Source: Atriophallophorus winterbourni (lineage: Eukaryota > Platyhelminthes > Trematoda > Plagiorchiida > Microphallidae). Taken from it: a stretch of 64,000 nucleotides of DNA. The translations under genes were made by a program, and so were the position numbers. Position 1 is the first letter of the stretch; every line of letters starts with the position of its first letter. Positions 1 to 8,905 of the stretch are shown here, in pieces. The notes beneath the pieces are model-generated. The model worked only from the letters and a program-made list of their open reading frames with translations, had not been told where the DNA came from and did no database searches. The stretch lies in the NCBI GenBank assembly GCA_013407085.1, contig JACCGJ010016238.1, forward strand, positions 1-64,000, given 5' to 3'.

Positions 1-349
1 GTGAGATTAATCAATGCTGATGGAGCATGTATAGCTCATTGTGATCGGTTTAATACCAGAATTCGTTCACCATCACTGCAAGCTTGTAAGATAGATGCCA
101 TTCAATCATAACTATGCGGAATCCTTAGGTTTTGAATGATTTGTTTCATAGACGAGTAATTTCAAGCCTTCCCAACCGAAAAAATAATCATTAAAATTCT
201 TGTTATGAAAATATAATTGTGAAATGAATGATCGTAATGTGTCCATGTTTGGAGCAACCGAACAAAGATTAAGATTAATTTGCCCCAGCTGCTTTGAGTA
301 ATATAAGGCATGAAAGGTGCTTTGTTTATAGCTACATTTACAATCTTAC

Positions 350-409
350 CTATCTGTTCCCTATCAACGTCTGTGCTAAATCCTGGAAATGCACTGGACG
401 AGGAGCTCA
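350..409 (-). CDS. candidate internal exon of an unidentified gene
   Basis: On the - strand a T-rich acceptor (CTCATTTTTAG) precedes a 60-base open stretch that ends at a good donor (GATAG|GTAAGA). In one frame it encodes a Ser-rich start followed by AFPGFSTDVDREQIG. I do not recognise the protein and found no partner exon in the 349 bases that remain to the left edge. It could equally be a chance ORF with splice-like ends. No repeat family seen elsewhere in the window covers it, which is the main reason for listing it. Confidence 0.25.
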
Positions 410-724
410 CTAAAAATGAGAATAATACGAGATTATTTTGCTTTAATAATCGTTAATAAAACTTTCACTAATTAAAACCGCATTATTTTATGTACACAAT
501 TCGGCAACAAAATGACGTTATCATTTCAGCAAGTATCTAGTATACGAATATATAACAAATTAGAGCTTATGCAAAGTAAACTGCCCGTGTATGTCAAGAT
601 GACCGATATTGAATGACATTTAATATTAATCAAAATTTTAAATGGAAGATTTTTCAGTTTCCGTACAATGTAATCCGAGACTTTACAAATTTAGAAATCA
701 TCTTAACGCACTGATATGTTTAAC

Positions 725-985
725 TGATGTAAACTATTTTTCAAATTCAATTCAATTAAATGGTCTAAAAATCATATAGCGTTACAAAAGCCACAGAATA
801 ATATGGGAATTATGAATAACATAAGTAGTACAAACGGGATTTGTTTGATTACTGAGCATTTCATGAATCAGGTAAAAATCCCTTGGCCAGAAACTGTTTT
901 CGATTGGTTGGATGGCACATGTAAATCCATGAGATCAAGATGCATAGTTTTCTTCGATGCATGGGTTCAAAGTTCAAAACATTAA
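725..985 (+). repeat. dispersed repeat E, copy 1
   Basis: This segment has a clear but diverged inverted copy at about 39600-39930. Shared blocks include GGTCTAAAAATCATATAGCG-like, ACAGAATAATATGGG-like and GGGATTTGTTTGATTACTGA-like sequences, in the same order. The short ORF in it is not conserved between the copies, so I treat it as non-coding. The family is unknown. Bases 410-724 to the left are AT-rich and show nothing recognisable. Confidence 0.55.
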
Positions 986-1064
986 TGGTGTAAAATATAT
1001 AGGTTCAATGTTTGGATGGGTCGACATGAATTTGTCCAAGTTAGATTTGAATATATCCAAGTTG

Positions 1065-1185
1065 GGTGAATGTGCAACAATAGAGGTTAGGGAGTTCCAG
1101 ATAAAACATACACGTACAGAATAAAAATACCTTAGACAGTTCAGTCTCGAGTCGGGAATAAGTACTGTGTAGTCATGACTCCGGC
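1065..1185 (-). mobile_element. short 3' fragment of a CR1-like LINE
   Basis: The stretch with ACAGAATAAAAATACCTTAG and CAGTTCAGTCTCGAGTCGGG matches, in the same order, the C-terminal reverse-transcriptase region of the better preserved LINE at 35178-35340, which reads ACAGAGTAAAAATACCTTCT then CAGTTCAGGCGGGAATGGGG. It is a dead fragment. Bases 1190-1800 to the right hold an 86-residue ORF (1200-1460) that I do not recognise and no other signal. Confidence 0.5.
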
Positions 1186-1808
1186 TGGTTCGAATTGAAT
1201 TGGTGTCTGTTTGCGATGATCTCGCTCATTATCAGAATGTATTTCATAACATCCCAGAATATAAGCATTTTTCCCAACCAGGCCTCATTTTGCAAAAAAC
1301 AGCCAGATGGGTGATTACCAAGTACATACTTCAAGTTCTCCATGTATTCTCCTTGTTACTACACTCAACTCGCATATTTATTAGGAATATTTGTGACATA
1401 CTTAGAGGTATCGCAGACCTCCTTGAACTGCAAGTCAATTATGATTGTCTATCGTTGTAGACGGAATATTTTGCTTCAATCTTCTAAATAGGAGTTCAAA
1501 ATAAATTGTTTGATGTAATGTATATCTATCTCTATTGTGTAACTATTTAGGATCTGGAGTGATTGATGTATACTTTGTAGCGTTTCCGTTTATTTAATGC
1601 CATTCGATATCTACGATATTTCACTAGTGTATGAAGTTTATTTAATTTTTTCAATTAAGAAACTTGGGGCTATTTCAATTTCAAAAAATCTATAAAAAAA
1701 GGCAATTGAAATCCATGGGACAAGTGCTTATTATCGTTTTCATGTGAAATGATTTCAACCTCTTAAAAGTGCGAGGCTATTACAGATTTTATTCTAAACA
1801 GTGTCACT

Positions 1809-2150
1809 CTTTTGGATAAGGCTGGTACGACCAACCTGTTCAATCACGTGTCCAAACACATGTTTAATGCGGTTAAAACCATAACCATGAACCAAAATAT
1901 TCATTTGCATGCTTTTCCGTCGCACACATCCCACGACCGGTTTCGTGCTGTTTGCACTCATCAGGTAGGGACAGTAAGATCAAGATCCGCATACGCTTGA
2001 AACAGTGGAGGAATGGTAAACAAGGAGCGCTTGTATGCCATTGTTGGATAAGGCTTGTACGACCAACCTGTTCAATCACATTGTCCAAACACCTGTTTAA
2101 TGGGGTTAAAACCATAACCATGAACCAATATATTCATTTGCATGGATTCC
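1809..2150 (+). repeat. satellite array 1, period about 232 bp
   Basis: A unit beginning TTGGATAAGGCTGGTACGAC at 1812 starts again at 2044 (TTGGATAAGGCTTGTACGAC), giving a period of 232 bp and about 1.5 units. The middle of the unit holds a hammerhead ribozyme core on the - strand (1927-1974). The unit is related to the 240 bp satellite at 12613-13150: the hammerhead block, an ACAGTAAGAT-like block and an AACAGTGGA-like block occur in the same order. The three short ORFs here are shadows of the repeat. Confidence 0.8.
1927..1974 (-). ncRNA. hammerhead ribozyme, minimal stem III (best copy)
   Basis: Read on the - strand, the core is CTGATGA, then stem II GTGC/GCAC closed by an AAACA loop, then GAAA, then a self-complementary ACCGGT as a loop-less stem III, then the cleavage-site C (GTC). 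Stem I forms from CCCTAC on the 5' side and GTGGGA on the 3' side, with one bulged T. All invariant core positions of the hammerhead family are present. The palindromic ACCGGT is the minimal stem III known from satellite and retroelement hammerheads that act as dimers. It sits inside a tandem repeat, so transcripts would be cut to unit length. Activity is inferred. Confidence 0.8.
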
Positions 2151-2188
2151 CCTAATATTGTAGAAATGCCCCTAATATTGTAGAAATG
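2149..2188 (+). repeat. exact 20 bp tandem duplication
   Basis: The 20-mer CCCCTAATATTGTAGAAATG occurs twice with no gap, exactly where satellite array 1 stops. It marks the junction between the satellite and the next repeat. Confidence 0.9.
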
Positions 2189-2219
2189 CAAAGTGCATGA
2201 TTGATGAGTGCTACTCACG

Positions 2220-2905
2220 AGCTTTCGAATGATACGCAGAACTCCAACCTCCGGCACAACACAAGAGCACGAAGCGCCGAACACATCGACGACGACAATT
2301 GCGAACCCGTAGTATTTCGGGTTTCCGAATAATTGCATTCGAACTGTTTGCGCAAAAAAGTCTTCGGTAAAAGAAGAAGATGAACAACGTCAGCCGCAAT
2401 CGAACGATATGTAATCCGTTAACGTCGATCGAACGAGCCCTGCGTGGAGAGAATTTGAAGTGTACCGGTTGGCAAGAAATCGACTGACAAATAAAATCGA
2501 AGTGACAACCGGGACAGGCATGTTGAGAATCAGTGCTGTGATTGTTTATTTTGCCTAAATATAATAGGCTCACTGAACCTGATCTTACTCTCTCCACCTG
2601 ACGACGACAAACAGCCAGAAACCGGTAGTGGAGTGTAAGGGATGGGGATGTGAGCAACACTTTACTTTAATAGGCGAGTGTTTTGTTATTTGTCTTGTGC
2701 GCAATAAACGCCTTTGACCAATCACCCTTTCTTGTGATGTGGGATTGGATGGATGTTGGACAGGTTGACCTCATGGATTAATCGAGACACAATCGATGTG
2801 CGGGCGTGCAACGCGGGGAAGGTAACGTGGTTCATGTTGGACTGATAAGCGAATGTTGCGATAAGGGGCCAGATATGCGCCACCGGCCACTCGTTGACCT
2901 GAAAT
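2220..2905 (+). repeat. composite repeat A, copy 1
   Basis: The order of blocks here is repeated at 24260-24960: a left block (CGACGACAATTGCGAACCCG-like; CGAAGTGACAACCGGGACA-like), a satellite-like piece, and a right block (TTTGTTATTTGTCTTGTGCG-like; ACTCGTTGACCTGAAATCG-like). The right block abuts and probably truncates the LINE at 2832-5330, because the LINE reading frame runs out of recognisable protein at about 2905. The satellite piece here is in the opposite orientation to array 1 and carries its own hammerhead core. Confidence 0.6.
2589..2636 (+). ncRNA. hammerhead ribozyme-like, decayed stem II
   Basis: The + strand has CTGACGA (position 7 is free in the hammerhead consensus), then CGACAAACAGCCA, then GAAA, ACCGGT and A, giving a GTA cleavage triplet. 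Stem I pairs perfectly over six bases (CTCCAC with GTGGAG). Stem II can form only weakly, so this copy is probably slow or inactive. Confidence 0.55.
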
Positions 2906-3930
2906 CGAATTGCATGCGATCTTCTCTTACAAGAGTAGTGACTTGATTCCGTATCTTACAGAATCGTTTCCAAGTTTCTTCCGTGCCAAACTTCTTATGA
3001 GTTACCCAAGACTGTCGCTTAACAGCTAACCATTTCTTCGTTCTACTCCGAATAACAAACTGGTTGTTGTAGCTGCATTTGTGTGGTACAAAAATCGAGT
3101 TTTCGTAAATCTTCGAATTGAGATAATTTAGAAACGAATTGTAATATGAGTCAGGATCCATTGAATCAAACTCATGAGTGTATGCATCCCGGAGACTGAT
3201 ATTTAAGGATTCAAATTGTATTTTCCTTATGACTTTCGTCTGTTCACACAATCGTTCCGCACTACATACATAATCAAACAAAAGCACAACATGATCACTC
3301 TTCCCCAGTGGTGCCAGGTATTGTATACCCTCTACTGCGTTTGCCTCAGGCGTTAAGACAAGGTCAAGGGTTGAAGGTTGGTCAAGACCCCGCCAGCGAG
3401 TTGGCTGGTTAACGTGATTGTGTAGTGAAGAAAATTCTATAACCTCCTTGAATTTATGTTCAAACGAATGCAGGGAGTGCTCACCTCTCGAAAACAGATG
3501 CGGGAGATTAAAATCGCCAATGATTAGCAATTGCATAGTCTGGCATCTTGTGATGTGTTGCAATGATTCGATGAGCTTATCATTGTATGAGCTTTCGGAT
3601 GATGGCGAGCGGTAAATGATGCCGATCGTACATGCATCTCCATTGACTAGTTTTACTGAACACCACATCGTATCATGAAGGCTGAGGCGCTAAACGTTCG
3701 TGATAGTAGACTGCAACTCCACCACCGGATCTTCCATCACGATCGCGACAAAGTAGTGACATTTTCGGAATCAAAAGCTCAGCATCAGTCATGCAGGGCT
3801 GGATCCAAGTCTCTGTAACTGCAACCAAATCGGGTGAAAGTCTATCACAAAGCTCACATAGTTCAGCTAATTTGTTAGTTAAACACTGAGCATTTGTATA
3901 TATGCACCTGATCGTATTTGTCTTACACAA
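2832..3930 (-). pseudogene. LINE ORF2 endonuclease domain, frameshifted and 3'-truncated
   Basis: Two frames together cover an AP-endonuclease-like (EEP) domain. The upstream part (3930 to 3673) has the N-terminal TNAQ and the catalytic Glu region VAVTETWI. The downstream part (3668 to 2832) has IIYRSPSS, the metal-binding IIGDFNLP, the STLDLVLT block and the catalytic GKSDHVVL. A one-base shift at about 3670 breaks the frame. After the RSRTKKWLAVKR linker the next recognisable block would be the reverse transcriptase, which is absent. Copy 53500-54600 is the closest full relative in the window. Confidence 0.75.
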
Positions 3931-3950
3931 TGTCGAATCGTGTACTGTAG

Positions 3951-4604
3951 CTATTGGTCCGACTCGCGATGAGCCGGACCCTTTTCGTTTTTTTGGGTAA
4001 CATTTGAACTGTCAATAACAAGATTGCAATCAGGCTGTGGTTGCGATGGTTCTCTGGGTTTCAGTGAGGGAACACGCTTGGGCACACTTAGTCTCACGTC
4101 TGGTGGAAGTTTTGAGCGGTTAGATTTCCAGTCGGTGTTCATAGCGATAGCCATTTCAGTCGTTAGAAAAGTGATTTTGAGAGGACTGGGCCCATTGCCT
4201 TTGTAGTTGGAGGATCTAGGTATTCTAAAATTATCTACGACAATGGAATCACGAGATCCAATAGCATCGGCAATGTATAACCATTGCTTCAAATCATGTT
4301 GCTTTGATTCCGATGCTGATACTACATCAACATTTTCGGGGACACCGAGGAATATTAAACTACGTGAAGTAGAGTGGTCTCGACGAGTGGATTGACCTTT
4401 CCTTTACCACCAAGGTATGTCGGCTTGTACTCGGCAGATCAAACCGGGACAAGCACCGAGTAGATACGCATTGAGGATGACTTCTTCCATTTCAGATTTA
4501 TTTCGCAATGTCACCCTTAATAGGCGAGGCCGGTCTACGTGAGGGGAGTCTTTATGCCGGGTTAAGCGCGTCATCGATGTAGGTACCAAAGCTCTCAAGC
4601 CCAT
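3951..4604 (-). pseudogene. LINE ORF1, C-terminal part
   Basis: Two frames (4604-4404 and 4292-3951), separated by a break near 4400-4300, match the C-terminal half of ORF1 in the element at 52052-53500. Shared blocks are PRLLRVTL, the FLGVPE-type strand and PPDVRLSVPK against the relative's APSDIRLRSA. This is the RRM-like and basic region expected to bind RNA. The frame ends at a TAG just after the hairpin of the frameshift site, as in the relative. Confidence 0.65.
3956..3995 (-). other. candidate programmed -1 ribosomal frameshift site
   Basis: On the - strand ORF1 reads CAA AAA AAC, which contains the canonical slippery heptamer A AAA AAC in the correct zero phase (3987-3993). After a 6-base spacer comes a hairpin at 3956-3980 with a 10-pair stem containing one G-U (GGTCCGGCTC with GAGTCGGACC) and a 5-base loop. 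The ORF1 stop follows at 3951-3953. The -1 frame is open from the heptamer through to the endonuclease frame. The copy at 53458-53493 has the same design. Function is inferred. Confidence 0.65.
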
Positions 4605-4945
4605 GTGTGTACTGAGCTTAGGCCATTCATTGAGCTCATGTGCTTTTCTTGCTGAGAAAAGTGAATCTGTCGATTCCGGGATATTTGTGCAGATTACACT
4701 GAGAGCGATATCTGTCTTAGTATAATGAGCGGTAACATTGCTTTTTTGGGAGGCTCGGATCTAGCAACTAGACGACGGGGAGTCCTGGACAAAGTGTTCA
4801 GAATTTTACCAGATGAGGACCTAGGTAAACAGGGTTCAGTAGGTCCATCTTTATTACTTTCGGATGAGCTATCGAGACAATCAAAGGGAGCAGTTATTGG
4901 TGTAATTTCCTTTTCCTTTTTGTCTTGAGCAACATTTTTTTCGGG

Positions 4946-5311
4946 TCAAATTGCGTTGGCAAGTGTATCTACCAAAAGCGGTTTAAATGTTTCCTCAAGT
5001 TTTCGATAGCAATTTTCCAAAATCTCTATTCGAGATTCCAGCTTTACCTCGTGGGGAGGATTTGTAGTCGTATCGATAGGCTGTTTACTTCGAAATGCAC
5101 AACATACGTAGCAAACACCGGGTAAATCAACGTTGTTAATAAAACATATCACTTCTTTCGTTAGGGCTTTATCACATTTAGTATGTATTTTACTCAAACA
5201 GCCAAAACATTTAACAACGTTGGATTTGGCGCTTACCCCTTTGTTACAAATTTGACACACATCACGTGCTGCCTTCTTTATCTGGGTCATCGAGGTCATC
5301 CTTCGCGTCAT
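4946..5311 (-). pseudogene. LINE ORF1 N-terminal PHD-like zinc finger
   Basis: The 121-residue frame has CQIC, then VKCFGC, then IHTKC, then CYVCC. This is the C2-C2-HC-C2 spacing of a PHD-type finger. A helical stretch (LESRIEILENCYRKLEETF) follows and could form a coiled coil. Both PHD-like fingers and coiled coils are known in CR1-like ORF1 proteins and serve RNA binding and trimer formation. The frame is lost between this part and 4604, so the copy is dead. Confidence 0.65.
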
Positions 5312-5779
5312 TGTTACAATCCAACGAGTGATGAGTCAGTGCACTTAGCGGTGCAGTTGTTTATCGATCGGTAGGTACTGGTGGAGTGAATGCGTTGGAT
5401 CGAAGTGATGCGATCCAAGCGGTAAAATACGAACGAGTTGGATAAAAGAGGTGCGGTTGAACGAGTTTCAATCTGATAGTATTGAAAAAGACTATCAATC
5501 AATTCGAAATGATTTGATCCTCTCAACAGTATTCGAACAGAAACAATATTCTGAATCGCCAAGGATATTGCACGCGTCGGTAAAATTGGGTTAAAACTTG
5601 TAAATTTGAATTTTAAAGAATTCACCTTGCTCGAAGTTGAAATGGGTATATTCCAAAAGAGCCAATTGAGACGAGTTCAATGATATATGAACCGTCCAGT
5701 TCAGGCAAAAATGTGAGGAAATAAATCCAAAAGTATGAGAGCATAAATATATGCGTCCACACAGCAACGTCCGTTGGTG

Positions 5780-5895
5780 TACATACATACATACATACAT
5801 ACATACATACATACATACATACATACATACATACATACATACATACATACATACATACATACATACATACATACATACATACATACATACATACA

Positions 5896-5929
<34 letters not shown>

Positions 5930-6178
5930 CACACACACATACATACATACATACATACATACATACATACATACATACATACAGACATACATACATACAT
6001 ACATACATACATACATACATACATACATACATACATACATACATACATACATACATACATACATACATACATACATACATACATACATACATACATACAT
6101 AAATACATACATTCAAACTTGCATGCATGCATATATACATAAATACATACATAAACACAAGCATACCGACATCCATAC
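5780..6178 (+). repeat. long (CATA)n microsatellite
   Basis: About 330 bases of almost perfect CATA repeat run from 5780 to 6112. Two short interruptions occur (ACACACACAC at about 5930 and a single G at about 5983), and a degenerate tail continues to about 6178. All long ORFs here (Met-Tyr-Val-Cys or Ile-His-Thr-Tyr repeats) are artefacts of the tetranucleotide. CATA runs also end many copies of the short repeat found at 20-51 kb, so this tract may have grown from such an end. Bases 6180-6640 hold nothing I recognise. Confidence 0.95.
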
Positions 6179-6649
6179 ATAATAACTTTAATGCATTCAA
6201 ATCGGCCGTGCATTAAAAAATTTCTCCACACGATTTTATCCGCTTTTCTTCGTTAAATGTTAACCCTATCTGTGGGCCAAAGCATCGCATTTTCGTATCA
6301 ACTGCGAACAATTTTGGAGGTGCACTTTTGAACGAAATACGAAATACCGGAAGTTGCAGTGAATCGTTTGTCCCAAAATGTTTGGTTATACGTTTTTAAT
6401 CGACTGGATCATAATTTGAAGTTATCGATCAAAACGGCTATGAAATATCTTTCAGTTGACAAGTTGTAACTTGATGTGTTGGTGAAATTAATCTTATTGC
6501 TGCAAATTCAAGTTTTCGAATAAAGCTAAATTCTTCTTCTTATACATGAATATCACTTTGAAGATCCCCGGAATCCGTTGATCTTGTTGACACTTCTAAT
6601 GAAATGGCTTAAACAGTCAACTATGCACTTTTTAGCCAACTATCTTACT

Positions 6650-8905
6650 AAAAAGTCTTGTTTGTTCTGTGCAGCACATGTGGCATTGATTTGCAGTCGA
6701 TTCATACTACTCCGGGTATTACAAAAGGCAACGCTCTTGCAAAGTCCACAGCAGTGAAGAGAGTGGCCACAGACGCAAGCTCCCGTTGTAAAGAGGCGCA
6801 AACCGTGATATGCACCAATGCTACAGAGGCGAATTCGCCTTGTTTCAAAACTCACCAAGTGCAAGATGAACAACAGTGACCGACCATATGTGACACAATG
6901 AAGGTTTCTGCACAGGCCGGGAACATTGTGTGTCTGTCCATGCATCCTAAATCAGTACATATTAGCGAGCCTAGACTATTGCGCGTCACCTTAACCTCCT
7001 CGTAGGATGTGAAATCCGTATCACACTCTGCATACAATTCGCGCAACAGCCATTCACTCATCCGCATATTTCCGGACGTGTCATGGGTTGAGTAACAAGC
7101 CAAGAAGGTAACGAGATTTAACAGGAAGTTGGATAAAGACAAGAAAAGCATTTTTATTCATGGCGTTCCAGAACTAAATGACCATGATGCCAATAAAATA
7201 ACACTCACGACTGTGCACAGTGGCGTTCCATACAACAACAAAGTAAAATCACTGACTCACAGACGACTGGTTTGAAACGATCACCTGTATCTCCCAGCCA
7301 AAAAAGCACTGTGCCCCGCATACTCGAAGTAAATTTTCAATCAGAATCTATGGTGAATTTTTAGGTACAAAGTCAGTGCTAATACAGACGTGTTGCGCCT
7401 TCCGAGATCCGCTTCCGTTTTACCCTCAGTAAAAAGAGATTCGACAAGCATCGATGTGATTCTGCCGATGAAGTTGCTGGAGCCCCGCAGCCGGACCTTT
7501 CAGGATCGTCGAAATAAATGTTCAAAACAACTCTGCTGACTTCGCCCTATCACACGAGAGCTTGAAGTGTTTATATGCGAAAGCTCAAGGCCTGTTCAGT
7601 AAACTTCCTGAACTTCGTTTTTGACACGCTGCTCTAAACTTCAACTTGATAGCTACGACTGAGACATGGTTATCGTCTTCCGTTGCAGACTCAAAAATTT
7701 CAATTCCTGGTATAACTGATCGTCCCATCAAGTAAGGCAGAGTACTTTTGTAACATAACTGCTCACACCATTGTGAACCATTATCTCACATTCGGCTGCA
7801 CACCATAGATTCCATGTTGTGTCGCTTACTGTTAAAAAAATTCACTCTGCTGTACTGGCTGTGATATACAGCCCACCATATTCTCAACCTGTTGTTGATG
7901 CTAACCTATCATTCTTCTTGCTATTAATTTTGTCAATGCAAAACAGTTACGTGTTGTTGATGCGAGATTTGAATTCACCAAGGTTGACTGTTGAACCCTC
8001 ACCCTATACATTTGCTTGGGAGCTGCATGAACTGATAGGAAGTCACACTTTGTACAATCACGTTAGTGAAATGACACGTTTTCGTGGAACTGACACGCCT
8101 TCTCTACTGACAAAAGAGGAGTTAATGATTGTGGAAATCCCGAGTGATTATCCGTTAGGCAAAATCGACGTTTTGATTTTGGAGTTGGTGTGGTATGCTA
8201 ACTACCTCAACCAAGAGGACGTTCACTTACGGACGGTGACTGACTACGGAATTTTCTATAACGTTTTAGCCGGCAATAGTTTCGACTTCATGTTAGATAA
8301 CGGTCCGGATTCAACCTGGCAAAATTTTATAACCAATTGGTACGAGATGTTGAAGCTTTCTTCAGTCTCAATACTCGTCCTGCGAAAAACTGCCTGCACG
8401 TTCATTCTTAACAGAACTCGTAAATAGATGTGCCCCAGAAATGCGGCACGGACTAAGTTTAAACTGACACAACTGTCAATGATTGGGATTGTTATAGCAA
8501 ATTAAAAATCAATTCACAAGACTGGTGCGCCAGGAAAAATTTGATCATCAAAGTTAAATCTCGGGTCAATTCCTTGAAACCAACAAGATTTTGTACAAAT
8601 TTATCAACGAAAATCGGAAGGTTCCGAGTGGTATCAATTCACTTACCACCAGTAGAGGTTCCACGAAGTCATTAAAGGAGGCGGTAAATGTTTTAAGATC
8701 ACATTTTCCAAAACCCCTCTTTAATTTTCCCTTTGTTTTCACCCCATCACCTTAAATCTCTTGTATTATTTTTTCTGCTAACGGATTTCGAGAAAAAATC
8801 TAGGCAATTTCGACTCAACTGTTTAGCGGATATCCACCGTATCCGGCCGAAAGCAGTGTGGGCAGTTGCGAGCAATGTTGCCAACTACACGCGAAATATT
8901 TCTAA
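6650..8905 (+). mobile_element. decayed CR1-like LINE, ORF1 to start of RT
   Basis: This copy is colinear with the element at 52.5-54.9 kb. Matching pieces are the ORF1 block TVICTNATEANSPCFKTHQ (about 6805-6862), the endonuclease start with TETWL (about 7560-7680), the DLNSP region and HTLYNHV (about 7960-8070), the linker (about 8580-8700) and a GLDGIHPKA-like RT start (about 8830-8870). Many frameshifts and stops make it a fossil. It ends abruptly at about 8905, where the TTC-rich 3' tail of the next, inverted LINE begins, so that element probably inserted here. Confidence 0.7.
7560..8427 (+). pseudogene. LINE endonuclease remnant
   Basis: The only long open part (7819-8427, 202 residues) begins at the AVIYSPP strand and passes through MRDLNSPR, where the catalytic GDFN has become RDLN. 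It has SHTLYNHVSEMTRFRGTD and a damaged SDH region (PLGKIDVL). Loss of both catalytic motifs shows that no selection acts on it. Upstream, NLIATTETWL is visible in another frame at about 7640-7670. Confidence 0.65.

Larger units (their letters stand above)
2832..5330 (-). mobile_element. CR1-like LINE, 5' two thirds (ORF1 plus endonuclease)
   Basis: Reading leftward on the - strand, a PHD-like finger, the rest of ORF1 and then the endonuclease domain appear in the order normal for CR1-like LINEs. The reverse transcriptase is missing: at about 2905 the protein loses similarity and runs into composite repeat A. This is unusual, because LINE copies normally lose the 5' end and keep the 3' end. 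An internal 3' deletion or a later insertion or rearrangement is inferred. The ORF1/ORF2 junction is well preserved and carries a frameshift signal at 3956-3995. Confidence 0.75.

Noticed and set aside
1200..1460. 86-residue + strand ORF as a gene
   Set aside because: No splice context, signal or domain, and it is adjacent to a LINE fragment. It cannot be told from chance.
5591..6231. Five long ORFs of Met-Tyr-Val-Cys or Ile-His-Thr-Tyr repeats
   Set aside because: They are translations of a CATA microsatellite. Every frame without a stop in the tetranucleotide stays open by necessity.
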